Notes under the pieces: generated by a model
What the model saw: the letters and a program-made list of their open reading frames with translations, nothing else
Database searches by the model: none
Told to the model about the DNA's origin: nothing
Shown: in pieces, positions 19,835 to 28,824 of the stretch
Layout: the number at the start of each line of letters is the position of its first letter
Position numbering within the stretch: the first letter of the stretch is position 1
Position numbers and translations under genes: made by a program
Assembly: GCF_022788655.1 (NCBI RefSeq)
Contig: NZ_CP084952.1
Coordinates: 198,501 to 262,500, forward strand
Reading direction: 5' to 3'
DNA from: Sulfitobacter indolifex
GTDB taxonomy: Bacteria > Pseudomonadota > Alphaproteobacteria > Rhodobacterales > Rhodobacteraceae
Length of the DNA stretch: 64,000 bases

Positions 19835-20229
19835 ATGATCTTCTACGAGAGCCGGGAAGTGGCCGAAATCAAGCCAGATGAGACTGGAGCGACCCTGACC
19901 TATGCTAACGACTGGCAAAACCTCCGGGGCTTGCGGCGGGATGGGACGGGGATCATGTCAAAGGCCGGCATTGGCAGCGCGAAGCTGCGCTTGTCGGGCT
20001 AAATCCTAGCTTGATCCTCCGGCGGGTAGTGAAGCTTTGCCGAACGGCTCTCGCTCTGCTGCCTCAAGCCGCTGAAGAAATCATGGCGATGGATGACGGT
20101 GCGAAGCATTACATCCAAGACATGGAAAAATATATCGCAGAGCGCGCCAACTTTTTACTCAACGGCCTTGCCGAACAAGATCCAGATGCGATCAAGTGGG
20201 CGCGGGTGCGTGTCGACGCCGTCCCTTGA
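19835..20229 (+). pseudogene. hipA: HipA kinase gene with internal deletion and frameshift
   Basis: The start (MIFYESREVAEIKPDE, then LTYANDWQNLRG) matches the HipA N-terminus, including the YxxxW region. At about 19931-19941 the reading jumps one frame and continues to 20229 with WDGDHVKGRHWQREAAL, LNPSLILRRV and ERANFLLNGL, which resembles the last part of HipA. About 300 residues, including the ATP-binding and catalytic core, are missing (HipA is about 440 aa). The toxin cannot be active. Confidence 0.75.
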
Positions 20230-20299
20230 ACAAGCTTTTGTCTACTTGTTCAGGAAACAGGGTCCAAGCCTGAAAATATGGCTAGTAAAGGGATGAAGA

Positions 20300-20317
20300 C
20301 CCTCGCAGTCGCGAGGG
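20300..20317 (-). terminator. Terminator-like hairpin between hipA remnant and H-NS gene
   Basis: CCCTCGC and GCGAGGG form a perfect seven-pair stem with a four-base loop, 12 bases after the stop of the minus-strand H-NS gene. Outer GAAG/CTTC can extend it. The following minus-strand sequence TCTTCATCCCTTT is T-rich but interrupted. Confidence 0.5.
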
Positions 20318-20328
20318 CCAAAGCTTCA

Positions 20329-20685
20329 TTAGTCTGCAATGCGCATTGTCTCAGGCGCGGTTCCTGCGGTAATCTGATCGCGGTACCAGTTGGGCTGCCG
20401 TCCTTTTCCAGTCCAAGTTTGCGTCTTATCGGCAGGATTGGAAAAGACGGGTTTCGACGGCTTTTTAGCAGCTTTTGCTTTGCGCTTTGTCTTCGCGGGC
20501 ACCGGGCTTGCGAGTTCTGCAATTTCACCTAGCGAAAAGCCAAACTCAGCAGCTGCTTTGGAAGCAGCCTTCTTTGCCTCACGATGATCCTTCGCTATTG
20601 CAGATGCTAACGCTTTTTGGACATCATTCAAAAGCTTTTCGAGCTCTTTGCGAGACATTGTCTTCAGTTCACTTTTATCGATCAT
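20329..20685 (-). CDS. H-NS family nucleoid protein
   Basis: A 118-aa DNA-binding protein. The N-terminal 45 residues (SELKTMSRKELEKLLNDV) are helical and would oligomerise; a Lys/Ala-rich linker (about 64-80) follows. The C-terminal AT-hook-like DNA-binding domain carries TWTGKGRQPNW at 90-100, the signature of alphaproteobacterial HvrA/H-NS proteins. Such proteins silence AT-rich, horizontally gained genes. Its place beside AT-richer envelope genes makes local silencing plausible. The Shine-Dalgarno is weak (GGAAACC). Confidence 0.9.
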   Translation of the reverse strand: MIDKSELKTMSRKELEKLLNDVQKALASAIAKDHREAKKAASKAAAEFGFSLGEIAELASPVPAKTKRKAKAAKKPSKPVFSNPADKTQTWTGKGRQPNWYRDQITAGTAPETMRIAD

Positions 20686-20966
20686 ATATGGTTTCCATTT
20701 TTCTTTCGAGCTGAGCCTCTAATGGAGTTTAATATGCATGCGATATCATCTGTTCAAGTTATGTTAGTAGATTTAATGCTTTAGGTATCGCGTTTGTGAT
20801 TTTCACAAGTACTGAAAGGGCAGGGCTTATGCTCGTTTTCAGTTCGCTAAGCACGCATCATATGCAAGATTGTTCGGGCAAAAAGCCTGAGGGATAAATA
20901 TTGACATGAGACCATAAATCCGCTGAGCATAGCATTTACGGTTCCTTCTGTGGAAAGGGTTCTCCC

Positions 20967-21449
20967 ATGTTTGGTCGAAGATCTTGGCTTGCTTGTTGTC
21001 TCATCGCGGCTCTTCCGGTCGGCGCGATGGCCGATCCTTTGCCTTACAAGGCACAGACCCCCGCACCCAGCCAAGTCATTGCAGCTTATATTGGCAAAAC
21101 CGAACAATGGGACGCAGACTGTGACGGCGGCATTTATTTTGGTCCGAACAATCAAGCTCGGGCCTGGTGCGCGCAGAGCAGCGACAGCCTGGGCGCGGGC
21201 ACATGGACCGTCGATAGCTACGGGCGCATGTGTCACAACCTTACATGGTACTGGCCCAATAACGGTCGCGCCGGCAGCTCTCCGGGAGAAAAAAGCTGCA
21301 TCCAGCATGTGGTTGACCGTTTTGACCGCGTCTGGCGCAGCTATCCAGGACAGTCAGAATGGTGGCCCGTTAAGGGGGACGCAAGCTTAACCCGCGGCTA
21401 CATATACCAAGATGAAGTCGCCGGGCTCAAAAAGAAGCTTGGAATATAA
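20967..21449 (+). CDS. DUF995 family secreted protein
   Basis: A 160-aa protein with an N-terminal signal peptide (RRSWLACCLIAALPVGAMA, cleavage before DPL). The mature part matches the DUF995 pattern: VIAAYIGKTEQW, then YFGPNNQARAWC, GAGTWTVDSYGRMC, and a late SCIQHVV. Conserved Cys and Trp residues suggest a small periplasmic fold. DUF995 proteins are found beside exopolysaccharide genes in rhizobia and relatives; the exact role is unknown. The deacetylase/GT2 gene at 22152 lies downstream. Confidence 0.8.
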   Translation: MFGRRSWLACCLIAALPVGAMADPLPYKAQTPAPSQVIAAYIGKTEQWDADCDGGIYFGPNNQARAWCAQSSDSLGAGTWTVDSYGRMCHNLTWYWPNNGRAGSSPGEKSCIQHVVDRFDRVWRSYPGQSEWWPVKGDASLTRGYIYQDEVAGLKKKLGI

Positions 21450-21603
21450 GGCCTCGGTGAGCGGTAGTCTTCTACTGTCGTCTTCGCGGGAAAAACTCGG
21501 GCACGGCTGGTGCAAGCGGGTTTGAAGTAATCCACATCGAGACCTAAAAAATTCAAGGCAGATCATTGTGGGCCCTGAAAAAGAGCGCCTACCTGAAAGA
21601 AAT

Positions 21604-21636
21604 AAAAAAACGGCTACAACCGAAGTTGCAGCCGTT
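21604..21636 (-). terminator. Strong intrinsic terminator, minus strand
   Basis: Read leftward, AACGGCTGCAAC, a TTCG tetraloop closed by C-G, and GTTGTAGCCGTT are followed by seven T. The single non-Watson-Crick pair is G-U on the minus-strand RNA but A-C on the plus strand, which supports leftward use. It ends the candidate small RNA. Confidence 0.8.
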
Positions 21637-21670
21637 ACTGGGCAACCGTGTGCTGTAGGGAACACGATTG
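21604..21670 (-). ncRNA. Candidate small RNA, about 65 nt
   Basis: On the minus strand a possible promoter (TTGACG, 17 bases, CAACAT) is followed by two hairpins: CGTGT/ACACG (21647-21666) with loop TCCCTACAGC, then a strong terminator (21609-21636) and T-run. No minus-strand gene lies upstream that the terminator could serve. The transcript would start near 21670 and end near 21604. The pyrimidine-containing loop could pair with ribosome sites. Sequence evidence only. Confidence 0.5.
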
Positions 21671-21675
21671 ATCCT

Positions 21676-21704
21676 ATGTTGTTTCAAGAGGGTATTGTCG
21701 TCAA
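21676..21704 (-). promoter_or_regulatory. Possible sigma-70 promoter for the small RNA
   Basis: TTGACG (21699-21704) and CAACAT (21676-21681) on the minus strand are spaced by exactly 17 bases. The -35 box is good and the -10 box weak. Confidence 0.4.
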
Positions 21705-22151
21705 GGATTCTTAAATCTTGTGGCCAAAAATGAGCGGTCATCTGCCATAGGGAGGTGCGAATCGCCTGACTGCTAAACTTTTGGCTGGCCTACTTTTTAG
21801 TCTTCAAATGACCAATCCGGCTTTCTTTGCGTCAGCGTTCAATAAAGAGAAACAATAGATCAACCCAAGATTGCAAAATGGGCATAAATTGGGCAATGAG
21901 ATGACATACTTCTGCCTTCATTTATAATCGACGCAGTATAGGCTTTGCAGCCACATAAAGTATTTGGATTTCGAACGGGTTCGTGCGCGCCGATGATATA
22001 TAGGTGAGCGCAAGTTAATCAGGATAGCGCCTAACTCGGTTGTGCTTCTTTAACTTTTACACTCTGACCCGCCCGCTCCTGCTTTAGCGCCGGACTTCAG
22101 TGCTACGCCGCAAACGCTCCTATACGACAGGTTGTAGATGCGAAGGCGTAA
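21705..22151. other. Intergenic stretch without a supported gene
   Basis: About 450 AT-rich bases. I see no open frame with family features. It should contain the promoter of the large fusion gene at 22152. Confidence 0.45.
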
Positions 22152-25100
22152 ATGCGTAATATTGGGCGGCCAAAGAAAAGCGCTGACAAAACAGCGGGGG
22201 GTGAGCGGGGGTACCATGCGCCTCGCACCAGCCGTGGGCTGTCAGATCGCGTCTTTCTGGACCCTAGCCGCCGAAGGAAAACGCGTGTTCTTTTATCTGT
22301 CGGGACTGTCGCCCTTGGCGCTATTGTTTGGCTGATGCTTTTTGCCATGACGGTGGGCTCGGATGGCGGCTTGGAAGCGGCACTGCCTGAACCTATCAGC
22401 GTGTTAAAAGAGCAAAGCATGCGGTCTAATCCGCGACGTCTCCCCATGCAGGAGGGCAATGAACTGCCAAACCTTGCAGCGATAGAGCTTTATGCGCGGC
22501 AAGAAGGTCTGAGATACCAATGTTTGACAGGTGATGCCCCGGCGCAAAGGCAAAAGGTTTATGCGGTTGTCCCTGCCAAGCTCCCTTGGGCGGCAAAATC
22601 TCTCCGACAAAGCTGTGATACCCTTCATGTGGTCTTGCCCACCTGGTTTCATATCACGGTGGCCGAGGGGGAGGCACAAGTTGTTGGCGTAAGCTCAGGC
22701 ACCCGTGATCCGCTGCTGGAGTATGTTGAAAAGAGCCCCAGAGTGGGCATCATGCCTCTGCTTCAGCTGGACGCCACCGCAACAAGGTTTTTGACGGCCC
22801 CGAACGGGTCCACGCAAGTGGCAACGGTTCTGTCAGATTTCTTTGACCGCCCCTCTCAAGATGATGCCGTGACGGGGTATTGCCTAGACGCAAGCCCTTT
22901 GGTCCCTTTGACTATCGAAACCTTCAGCACCTTAGGTCGACAAGTAGCGACTGCATTAAGCACGCAGGGCCTTACATCTTGCGTGAAGCTTCCAAGCAGC
23001 ACCCCGAACAGTCTTTTGGTCCTAGCGAACCGGTTCTTTGATACGGTCATCGTCAATGGCTACCAGGAGTATTGGATCGGCTCCGCACCTCAGCCACTGG
23101 CAGATAAGAAGTGGTTTGAAGCGCATGTGACGTCCCTCCAAGAGCATGTAGCACCTGAGAAGCTGGTCATTGAGTTGGGGACCCACACCGTCGATTGGGT
23201 CTCAGGCCAACCTCGGCCGGAAATCCAGTCCTTTGCGCAAACCATGTCTGCGCTCGCGGAAGAGGGAGGGAATACAGAGTTTACCCCTCAGGCCGGAAAC
23301 ACCCGGGCAAGCTATATAGATGCCAAGGGAATGCAGCACCGGGTTTGGATGCTTGACGCCGCTTCAACGCAAAATCAAATTCTCACGTTGCAAAATAAAG
23401 GTATTGCCGCAATCGGTCTCAGTGGGCTCGGGTATGAAGACCCAGGAATTTGGGCGGTTCTCGACCAGACCACGCGCGACACGGCACTCTCCGGCGAAAG
23501 CCTCAAAAACATCGTTCTATCAGACTACGTTGAGCTTTTCGGGGAAGGCCCCTTTGTCGCGCCGATTTCCATGCCACGTGTAGGCAAACGTACCGTGCTG
23601 ATTGACCCCACCACCCATGAAGTCACTTCTGTAAGTTATAGCGAGTTGCCGCGGGCAGGGGCCGTGCGGCTTTACGGCGCTGGCGCGCTTAATAAGGTGG
23701 TTCTGACCTTTGATGATGGCCCCCATCCTCAGCACACCCCTGCCGCTTTGGATATTTTGCGCGAAACCCAAACGCCCGGCGCATTTTTTGTTTTGGGCAA
23801 CAGCGCGATCGCCGCCCCGGATTTAATAAAACGCATTCTTGCGGAAGGCCATGAGCTGGGCTCGCATACCTATTCACACCCAAATATGGGAGAGGTCTCC
23901 GCCTCCCGGGCCCGGGTTGAAGTCAACTCTACGCAGTTGTTAATCAACGGCATAACTGGCAAAAACATGCGGCTCTATCGCGAACCCTATATGCGCAGCG
24001 GCGGCCCTATCACATCCAAGGAAGTCGCATCTCTTCTTCCCCTTGAGGATGCGGGATACATCATTGCCGGGATGGACGTCGTGCCGCGCGACTGGATCAC
24101 TCAAACCGCCGATGAGCTGGCAGATGAGATCATCAGGCAGGTAGAGCTCAATGCCGGGGGCGTCGTGCTGCTCCATGATGGGGGCGGGGATCAGAGCCAG
24201 ACCGTTGCGGCTCTCCCGCGGGTGATCTCTGAATTGCGGCTCAAAGGCTACACCTTTACCACCCTTGCTGACCTTCTAGGGGTTTCACCAGACATGCTGA
24301 TGCCAGATGGAGATCGCGTGACATCCACCTTCGGCAGCATGTCCTTTCTGGCCGTGGGCAACAGCTGGTCTCTTCTCCAGATTGCTTTCTGGACCGTGTT
24401 CGCAATCGGCATTTGCCGCTCAATCAGTCTTCTTTTCTGGGCGGCAAGGCGCCGGCGCCATGCACCGCCCCTTTCAAAGCACGAGCCCTCGGTCACAATC
24501 GTGATCCCTGCCTACAATGAGGCGCGCGTGATTGAAAAATGCATCCGCAAAGCCCTCTACTCTGAGTATGGAGATTTTGATATCATCGTGGTGGACGACG
24601 GATCGACCGATGACACCTACGAGAAAGCGATCAGCTTTGCGTATCACCCGCTGGTGACCGTCCTCAGACAGCCCAACCGCGGCAAGGCTGCGGCGCTCAA
24701 TGCCGCACTTGATGAAGCACAAAGTGAAATCTTGATCTGCATTGATGCAGATTCCCAAATTGCTCCTGACGCCGTGAGCCTGCTGGCCGCGCACTTCAAA
24801 GACCCCAAAGTAGGGGCCGTGGCCGGTCGGGTGGTTGTGGGCAATCGAGACAACCTTCTCACCCGCCTCCAAGCGCTTGAATATATCACGGCCCAAGCTG
24901 TTGAGCGCCGGGCCAAAGAATATCTTAATGCCATCACCGTTGTACCCGGAGCGATTGGGGCGTGGCGCACGACAGCTCTAATGGAAGCGGGCATTTTCTC
25001 CACTGAAACGCTTACAGAAGACGCCGACATGACGATGGCGATGATACGGTCAGACTATCAGGTAATCTATGAAGATCGCGCGGTTGCAACAACCGAAACG

Positions 25101-25601
25101 CCAAGGTCTCTCAGTGCATTGATGACGCAGCGGCTGCGCTGGTCGCTCGGTATGATGCAAGCTGGCTGGAAACATCTCGGTGCGACGGTTGAGCGTCGCA
25201 ACTTAGGTCTCGTAGCCTTACCGGATTTGGTGGTTTTTGGGTATTTGATGCCGCTTATCGCGCCCTTGGCAGACCTGTTTCTGGTGCTCCTGGTGATAGA
25301 GTTTTTTACAAACATTGGCGCGACGGATCAGGATTTCGCAAGCGTCATAACCAATCCTTTAATCATCGCCTATCTGGCCCTGCCGGCATTGGAAATCGCG
25401 AGTGCCGTCATCGCCTTTCGATTGGACCCTACAGAGGATCGGCGCTTGTTGCTTTTGCTTCCGGTGCAGCGGATCTTCTACCGTCAGGTCTTGTATGTTT
25501 CAGTCATCCGGGCGCTCTGGCGGGCAGTAACGGGATCTTTGACCAATTGGGGGCGGATGACGCGCGTGGGCTTTCACTTTGATCAAGCAAAGCTGACATG
25601 A
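22152..25601 (+). CDS. Membrane fusion protein: glycoside-hydrolase-like barrel, NodB deacetylase and GT2 glycosyltransferase
   Basis: A 1149-aa three-part enzyme. A membrane helix (about 47-68) precedes an outer region (about 105-440) resembling a GH18-type barrel, but the expected catalytic strand reads YCLDAS (243-248) and lacks the acid Glu, so it may only bind sugar. A polysaccharide deacetylase follows with TFDDGP (519-524) and HTYSH (572-576). After a second helix (about 735-765) comes a processive GT2 domain with VIPAYNE (784-790), DAD (865-867), TEDAD (955-959) and QRLRW (993-997), then C-terminal helices. The parts match the PgaB/PgaC logic: a hexosamine polymer would be made, passed out and deacetylated by one polypeptide. 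It is coupled by ATGA to the DUF3131 gene. Confidence 0.88.
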   Translation: MRNIGRPKKSADKTAGGERGYHAPRTSRGLSDRVFLDPSRRRKTRVLLSVGTVALGAIVWLMLFAMTVGSDGGLEAALPEPISVLKEQSMRSNPRRLPMQEGNELPNLAAIELYARQEGLRYQCLTGDAPAQRQKVYAVVPAKLPWAAKSLRQSCDTLHVVLPTWFHITVAEGEAQVVGVSSGTRDPLLEYVEKSPRVGIMPLLQLDATATRFLTAPNGSTQVATVLSDFFDRPSQDDAVTGYCLDASPLVPLTIETFSTLGRQVATALSTQGLTSCVKLPSSTPNSLLVLANRFFDTVIVNGYQEYWIGSAPQPLADKKWFEAHVTSLQEHVAPEKLVIELGTHTVDWVSGQPRPEIQSFAQTMSALAEEGGNTEFTPQAGNTRASYIDAKGMQHRVWMLDAASTQNQILTLQNKGIAAIGLSGLGYEDPGIWAVLDQTTRDTALSGESLKNIVLSDYVELFGEGPFVAPISMPRVGKRTVLIDPTTHEVTSVSYSELPRAGAVRLYGAGALNKVVLTFDDGPHPQHTPAALDILRETQTPGAFFVLGNSAIAAPDLIKRILAEGHELGSHTYSHPNMGEVSASRARVEVNSTQLLINGITGKNMRLYREPYMRSGGPITSKEVASLLPLEDAGYIIAGMDVVPRDWITQTADELADEIIRQVELNAGGVVLLHDGGGDQSQTVAALPRVISELRLKGYTFTTLADLLGVSPDMLMPDGDRVTSTFGSMSFLAVGNSWSLLQIAFWTVFAIGICRSISLLFWAARRRRHAPPLSKHEPSVTIVIPAYNEARVIEKCIRKALYSEYGDFDIIVVDDGSTDDTYEKAISFAYHPLVTVLRQPNRGKAAALNAALDEAQSEILICIDADSQIAPDAVSLLAAHFKDPKVGAVAGRVVVGNRDNLLTRLQALEYITAQAVERRAKEYLNAITVVPGAIGAWRTTALMEAGIFSTETLTEDADMTMAMIRSDYQVIYEDRAVATTETPRSLSALMTQRLRWSLGMMQAGWKHLGATVERRNLGLVALPDLVVFGYLMPLIAPLADLFLVLLVIEFFTNIGATDQDFASVITNPLIIAYLALPALEIASAVIAFRLDPTEDRRLLLLLPVQRIFYRQVLYVSVIRALWRAVTGSLTNWGRMTRVGFHFDQAKLT

Positions 25602-28135
25602 TCGAGCGCCGAACTTTTTTAAGGTGGGGCACCGCAGCACCGCTTTTGCTTGCGCATCCGTCCCTAGGTCGTGGCGCGGCCGCCACCCCTCAAAACACCC
25701 TCGTCATAATCGACAATGTGGATACCACCACCGATCCTGAGCGCATCGCGATTGTTCTGGATGCCTTTGCCCGCAAAGGGTTGCCTGTGAGTTGTCTGGT
25801 TGACCTAGCCCCCCTCAACGCAGGGCCCTTGGAGCCAGGCAGTGCGCTTTCGCAAGCTCTAAGAACACGGCTGCAAAGAACACCCGGTTTGCTTCAGATC
25901 GTGCCCATGGTGAAAAACCTTGCGGGCATGACCCCCTATTTCCAAGCGCGTGCGGTTCACGACACGCGCCGCGCTTTGCACGCCGCTGTGTGGGGCACCA
26001 CGGAACACCCCCCCTATGCAGACGAAAGCCAAACCATCGCCTGCGATATGATGCCCACAACTGTGGCTCCCTCGGGCGTTCGGGCTTCTGGCATTCGTAA
26101 TGTCTTGATGCGCCCTCAGGTGAGCCGTGAAGTCAGGCCTGAGGCTTGGGATGACGGTGTTGTCAGACTGGTCGGTGGTCAGCGCGTACAACTGCAGCCT
26201 GCGCGGAAAGCCTATAGTTTCCCCCAGCCCCGGGCGGTGGAACGCGTCCTCTACCTTTCTGCGCAAGACTTCTTGACCATCCCCCTAGCAGGGCTTGGGT
26301 CCGCAGCCTCTGCATTTGCTGCCCACGTTTTGGCCCAGACGGGCGACCACTGGGTCAGCCCCATCCTTGCTTCCGATCTCCAGTTTCGGGACGCCTATGC
26401 CTATAAAAGACATGTAGCGCTGCATTTTGTCGTGGGGCGGAATGCGACAGCAGAAGACCAAGCCGCCTTAGCTAATTTCCAGCGCGAACTGGAGGCTGAA
26501 GGACTGCCCTCAAGCTCTGGGCCCGACGCAGCCTCAGACGCCGCTTTGGGGTACTGGATTTCTTTGAAGGAGGGAAAACCTTCCTCTGGATCCTTGGATG
26601 CTGTCGCGCTCTTCGACAAAGGGCAGCATTTGTCCTCTCAGGCTCCCGCCGATGACGGCTATGGAATCGCAGCTGAACTTACCGAGAAAACCAAGGCAGG
26701 GCTAAACTCAAAGAACATCTTGGGCCTGCCGACAGTGCGCCTTCAAGATGTCGGATCAGCAAAGGAAACCTTGGAAAGGTCCCTTGGAACGACGGACTGT
26801 GTCCTCGCTGTTTCCACGGAGCTTTTGCAGAATCAATCCTACAGGCGTGTTTTCAAAAACGCTCTATACGCGATCGAGAATGACGGCATTTCCCGGATCG
26901 TATCACTGCCAGACTATGTAAAGCGCCTCGTTCCCACGGGTCCCTACATCACGCATTTTCGCAGAGCGCAGACCTATCAGGCGCAACTATCAAAAACGCC
27001 CGTTGATCCAAGTGCCGAAAACCGCACCCAATTGCTGGCGGATGCCAAGGTTGCCTGGTCGTATTTCGACCGATGGACCAATCCGAAAACAGGCCTTTGC
27101 CCCGCCACCGTGAACTTTGCTGCTGGCCACCAAAGGTTGCATGAAACCGTGACAATGTGGGATGTGGGCAGCCATATCTTTGCACTCATAGCGGCGGTAG
27201 ACCTTGAACTCATCTCGCCCCAGAAGTTCCAAAGGGCGATCGGGCGTATTTTGCCCAACATTGCTGGCCGACGCTCCCAAGGGCGGCTGTTGCCCCAAGG
27301 ATGGATTGCAACTGACAAGTTCAAATGGGGCAACCGAAACTTTGATGGCTGTGATGCCGGACGGCTGCTGGCGGCTTTGTACAACCTCGATCTGCACCCT
27401 TTGGTAAAAGATCGCGCGGCGCCCACCGTGGCAAGTTGGGACCTGAAAGACATCGTTCAGAATGGAGTCGTCTACTCCGTAGAGGACGGCATACTCGAAA
27501 CGACCTTTAGGTCACATTGCGCACATTATGCCGCCTGGGCCTTTCGGACCTGGGGGATTGAAGTGAAATCACCCTACGAAGTGTTCCAAGGCAAAAGCAG
27601 CCCTGATGGTCAGATGGCCTTGCTGGAAGTCTGCGGGCGCATTGGGCCTCTTGGGGCGGAACCTCTGCTGATGGAAGCGCTAGAGTTCGGCATGTCTCCT
27701 GAATCAGCGTATCTCGCTGATGTCTTGTTGGCCGCTCAAATCGAAGAGCATGAGGAAACCGGAAGGCTCATCTGCGTCTCAGAAGGGCCTATCAACAACG
27801 CACCCTGGTTCTTGTACCAAGGGTTGCAATTTGATGCGCAGGGGCGCGCTTGGGCCACTGACACAGTGGCAGGCTTAGACGCTCATCGCACGAAGGCCTT
27901 CCGTGATGAGCATCTCTCGATCAGCTCAAAAGCGGCCTACTTGTGGTCCGCGTATAAGGACCATCCGTTTTGCGACAGGCTGCTCACCGTCGTAAGAGAC
28001 AAGGCCAAGACCTCTAATGGCTTTGCATCCAGCATCAACCAAAGGACCGGAGAGCCAAGCAAAACCTATAGCGATATCAATACAAACGCAGTCATCCTTC
28101 AATCTATCGCGCATATGCTGAAAGAGGATGACTGA
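25598..28135 (+). CDS. DUF3131-domain exported protein
   Basis: An 845-aa protein with a twin-arginine-type signal (MIERRTFLRWG, hydrophobic stretch to about 22). Residues 33-300 are divided into a segment with a divergent deacetylase-like look (TLVIIDNVDTTTDPERIA) and a middle region of unknown fold. The C-terminal DUF3131 domain covers about 480-835, with VAWSYFDRWTNP, TMWDVGSH, and WGNRNFDGCDAGRLLAAL, a likely alpha-alpha barrel of glycoside-hydrolase type. It overlaps the fusion gene by ATGA. DUF3131 proteins are often adjacent to such polysaccharide synthesis genes, so it probably trims or binds the polymer in the periplasm. Confidence 0.82.
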   Translation: MIERRTFLRWGTAAPLLLAHPSLGRGAAATPQNTLVIIDNVDTTTDPERIAIVLDAFARKGLPVSCLVDLAPLNAGPLEPGSALSQALRTRLQRTPGLLQIVPMVKNLAGMTPYFQARAVHDTRRALHAAVWGTTEHPPYADESQTIACDMMPTTVAPSGVRASGIRNVLMRPQVSREVRPEAWDDGVVRLVGGQRVQLQPARKAYSFPQPRAVERVLYLSAQDFLTIPLAGLGSAASAFAAHVLAQTGDHWVSPILASDLQFRDAYAYKRHVALHFVVGRNATAEDQAALANFQRELEAEGLPSSSGPDAASDAALGYWISLKEGKPSSGSLDAVALFDKGQHLSSQAPADDGYGIAAELTEKTKAGLNSKNILGLPTVRLQDVGSAKETLERSLGTTDCVLAVSTELLQNQSYRRVFKNALYAIENDGISRIVSLPDYVKRLVPTGPYITHFRRAQTYQAQLSKTPVDPSAENRTQLLADAKVAWSYFDRWTNPKTGLCPATVNFAAGHQRLHETVTMWDVGSHIFALIAAVDLELISPQKFQRAIGRILPNIAGRRSQGRLLPQGWIATDKFKWGNRNFDGCDAGRLLAALYNLDLHPLVKDRAAPTVASWDLKDIVQNGVVYSVEDGILETTFRSHCAHYAAWAFRTWGIEVKSPYEVFQGKSSPDGQMALLEVCGRIGPLGAEPLLMEALEFGMSPESAYLADVLLAAQIEEHEETGRLICVSEGPINNAPWFLYQGLQFDAQGRAWATDTVAGLDAHRTKAFRDEHLSISSKAAYLWSAYKDHPFCDRLLTVVRDKAKTSNGFASSINQRTGEPSKTYSDINTNAVILQSIAHMLKEDD

Positions 28136-28266
28136 CCCGCATATGTCGCAAAGCGCAGTCCGCTTGTGCAAAGCTCTCCACCAGTTTGAGCGACGCATTC
28201 CGTGCAGTGGAAGACTTGAGCACACGGTTTCGCTGTGTTGTTTAGCAGATTTCTACATGGTAGCGC

Positions 28267-28407
28267 TCAATGTTTTTGCTCAGATGCCGCCACTTTTCCG
28301 TCTGCATTGCGTATGTAATACTCACGCGCTTCATCTATAAACCCGTATAGCTCAACATATTTTATCAGTGCTTTCTCAAGCAGCTTTATCCGTTCAGGAT
28401 CGCTCAT
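28267..28407 (-). CDS. Small protein of unknown function (46 aa)
   Basis: Begins MSDPERIKLLEKAL and ends in KVAASEQKH. The core KYVELYGFIDEAREYY is a strongly amphipathic helix, so a small helical protein is plausible. AAAGG lies close to the ATG with a short spacer. The frame extends upstream of this ATG without coding character. It is convergent with the DUF3131 gene. Not recognised; small size limits certainty. Confidence 0.45.
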   Translation of the reverse strand: MSDPERIKLLEKALIKYVELYGFIDEAREYYIRNADGKVAASEQKH

Positions 28408-28824
28408 AGTCCTTTGCCTTTCTGTTCGCGTCCGTTCTTTTATCGTTACTAGGAATGGCATGTTTGGATAGAGCGCGCATAGCTGCGAATGCAAAGAAGC
28501 CCTTCTTTTGGAAGGACCACCTCACCGGTCTGCTTCCGCCGGCGCGCGCGCTGGCTTCGAAGCTTTGCTCCCGGTCACTGAGGCGGCCCGTCTTGAGGAT
28601 CTCAACACGCCGGTGAGGCAACAGCGGCCCGTACTGCAGAGGTTTGTGACCGTGGCCCACCACCTTCACATCGCGATTACCTTCAACCAGACGATGTCCG
28701 CTCTGTAGTGCAGATCGGGGGACAGCGGCGTTTCATCCGGTCAGACAGCGCCGGTCCCAGCAACACCCAAGACACCGAGACACTCTCCGTGACTGGTTTT
28801 GCGCGCGCTTTGCGCGTTGCACGG
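28408..28824. other. Intergenic stretch without a supported gene
   Basis: About 417 bases after the HlyD-type gene. A minus-strand frame up to 28669 is open but has no motif and no ribosome site. I see nothing else. Confidence 0.45.

Noticed and set aside
22152..25601. Cellulose synthase BcsA call for the fusion protein
   Set aside because: The linked NodB deacetylase and the lack of PilZ point to a PgaC-like hexosamine polymer enzyme.
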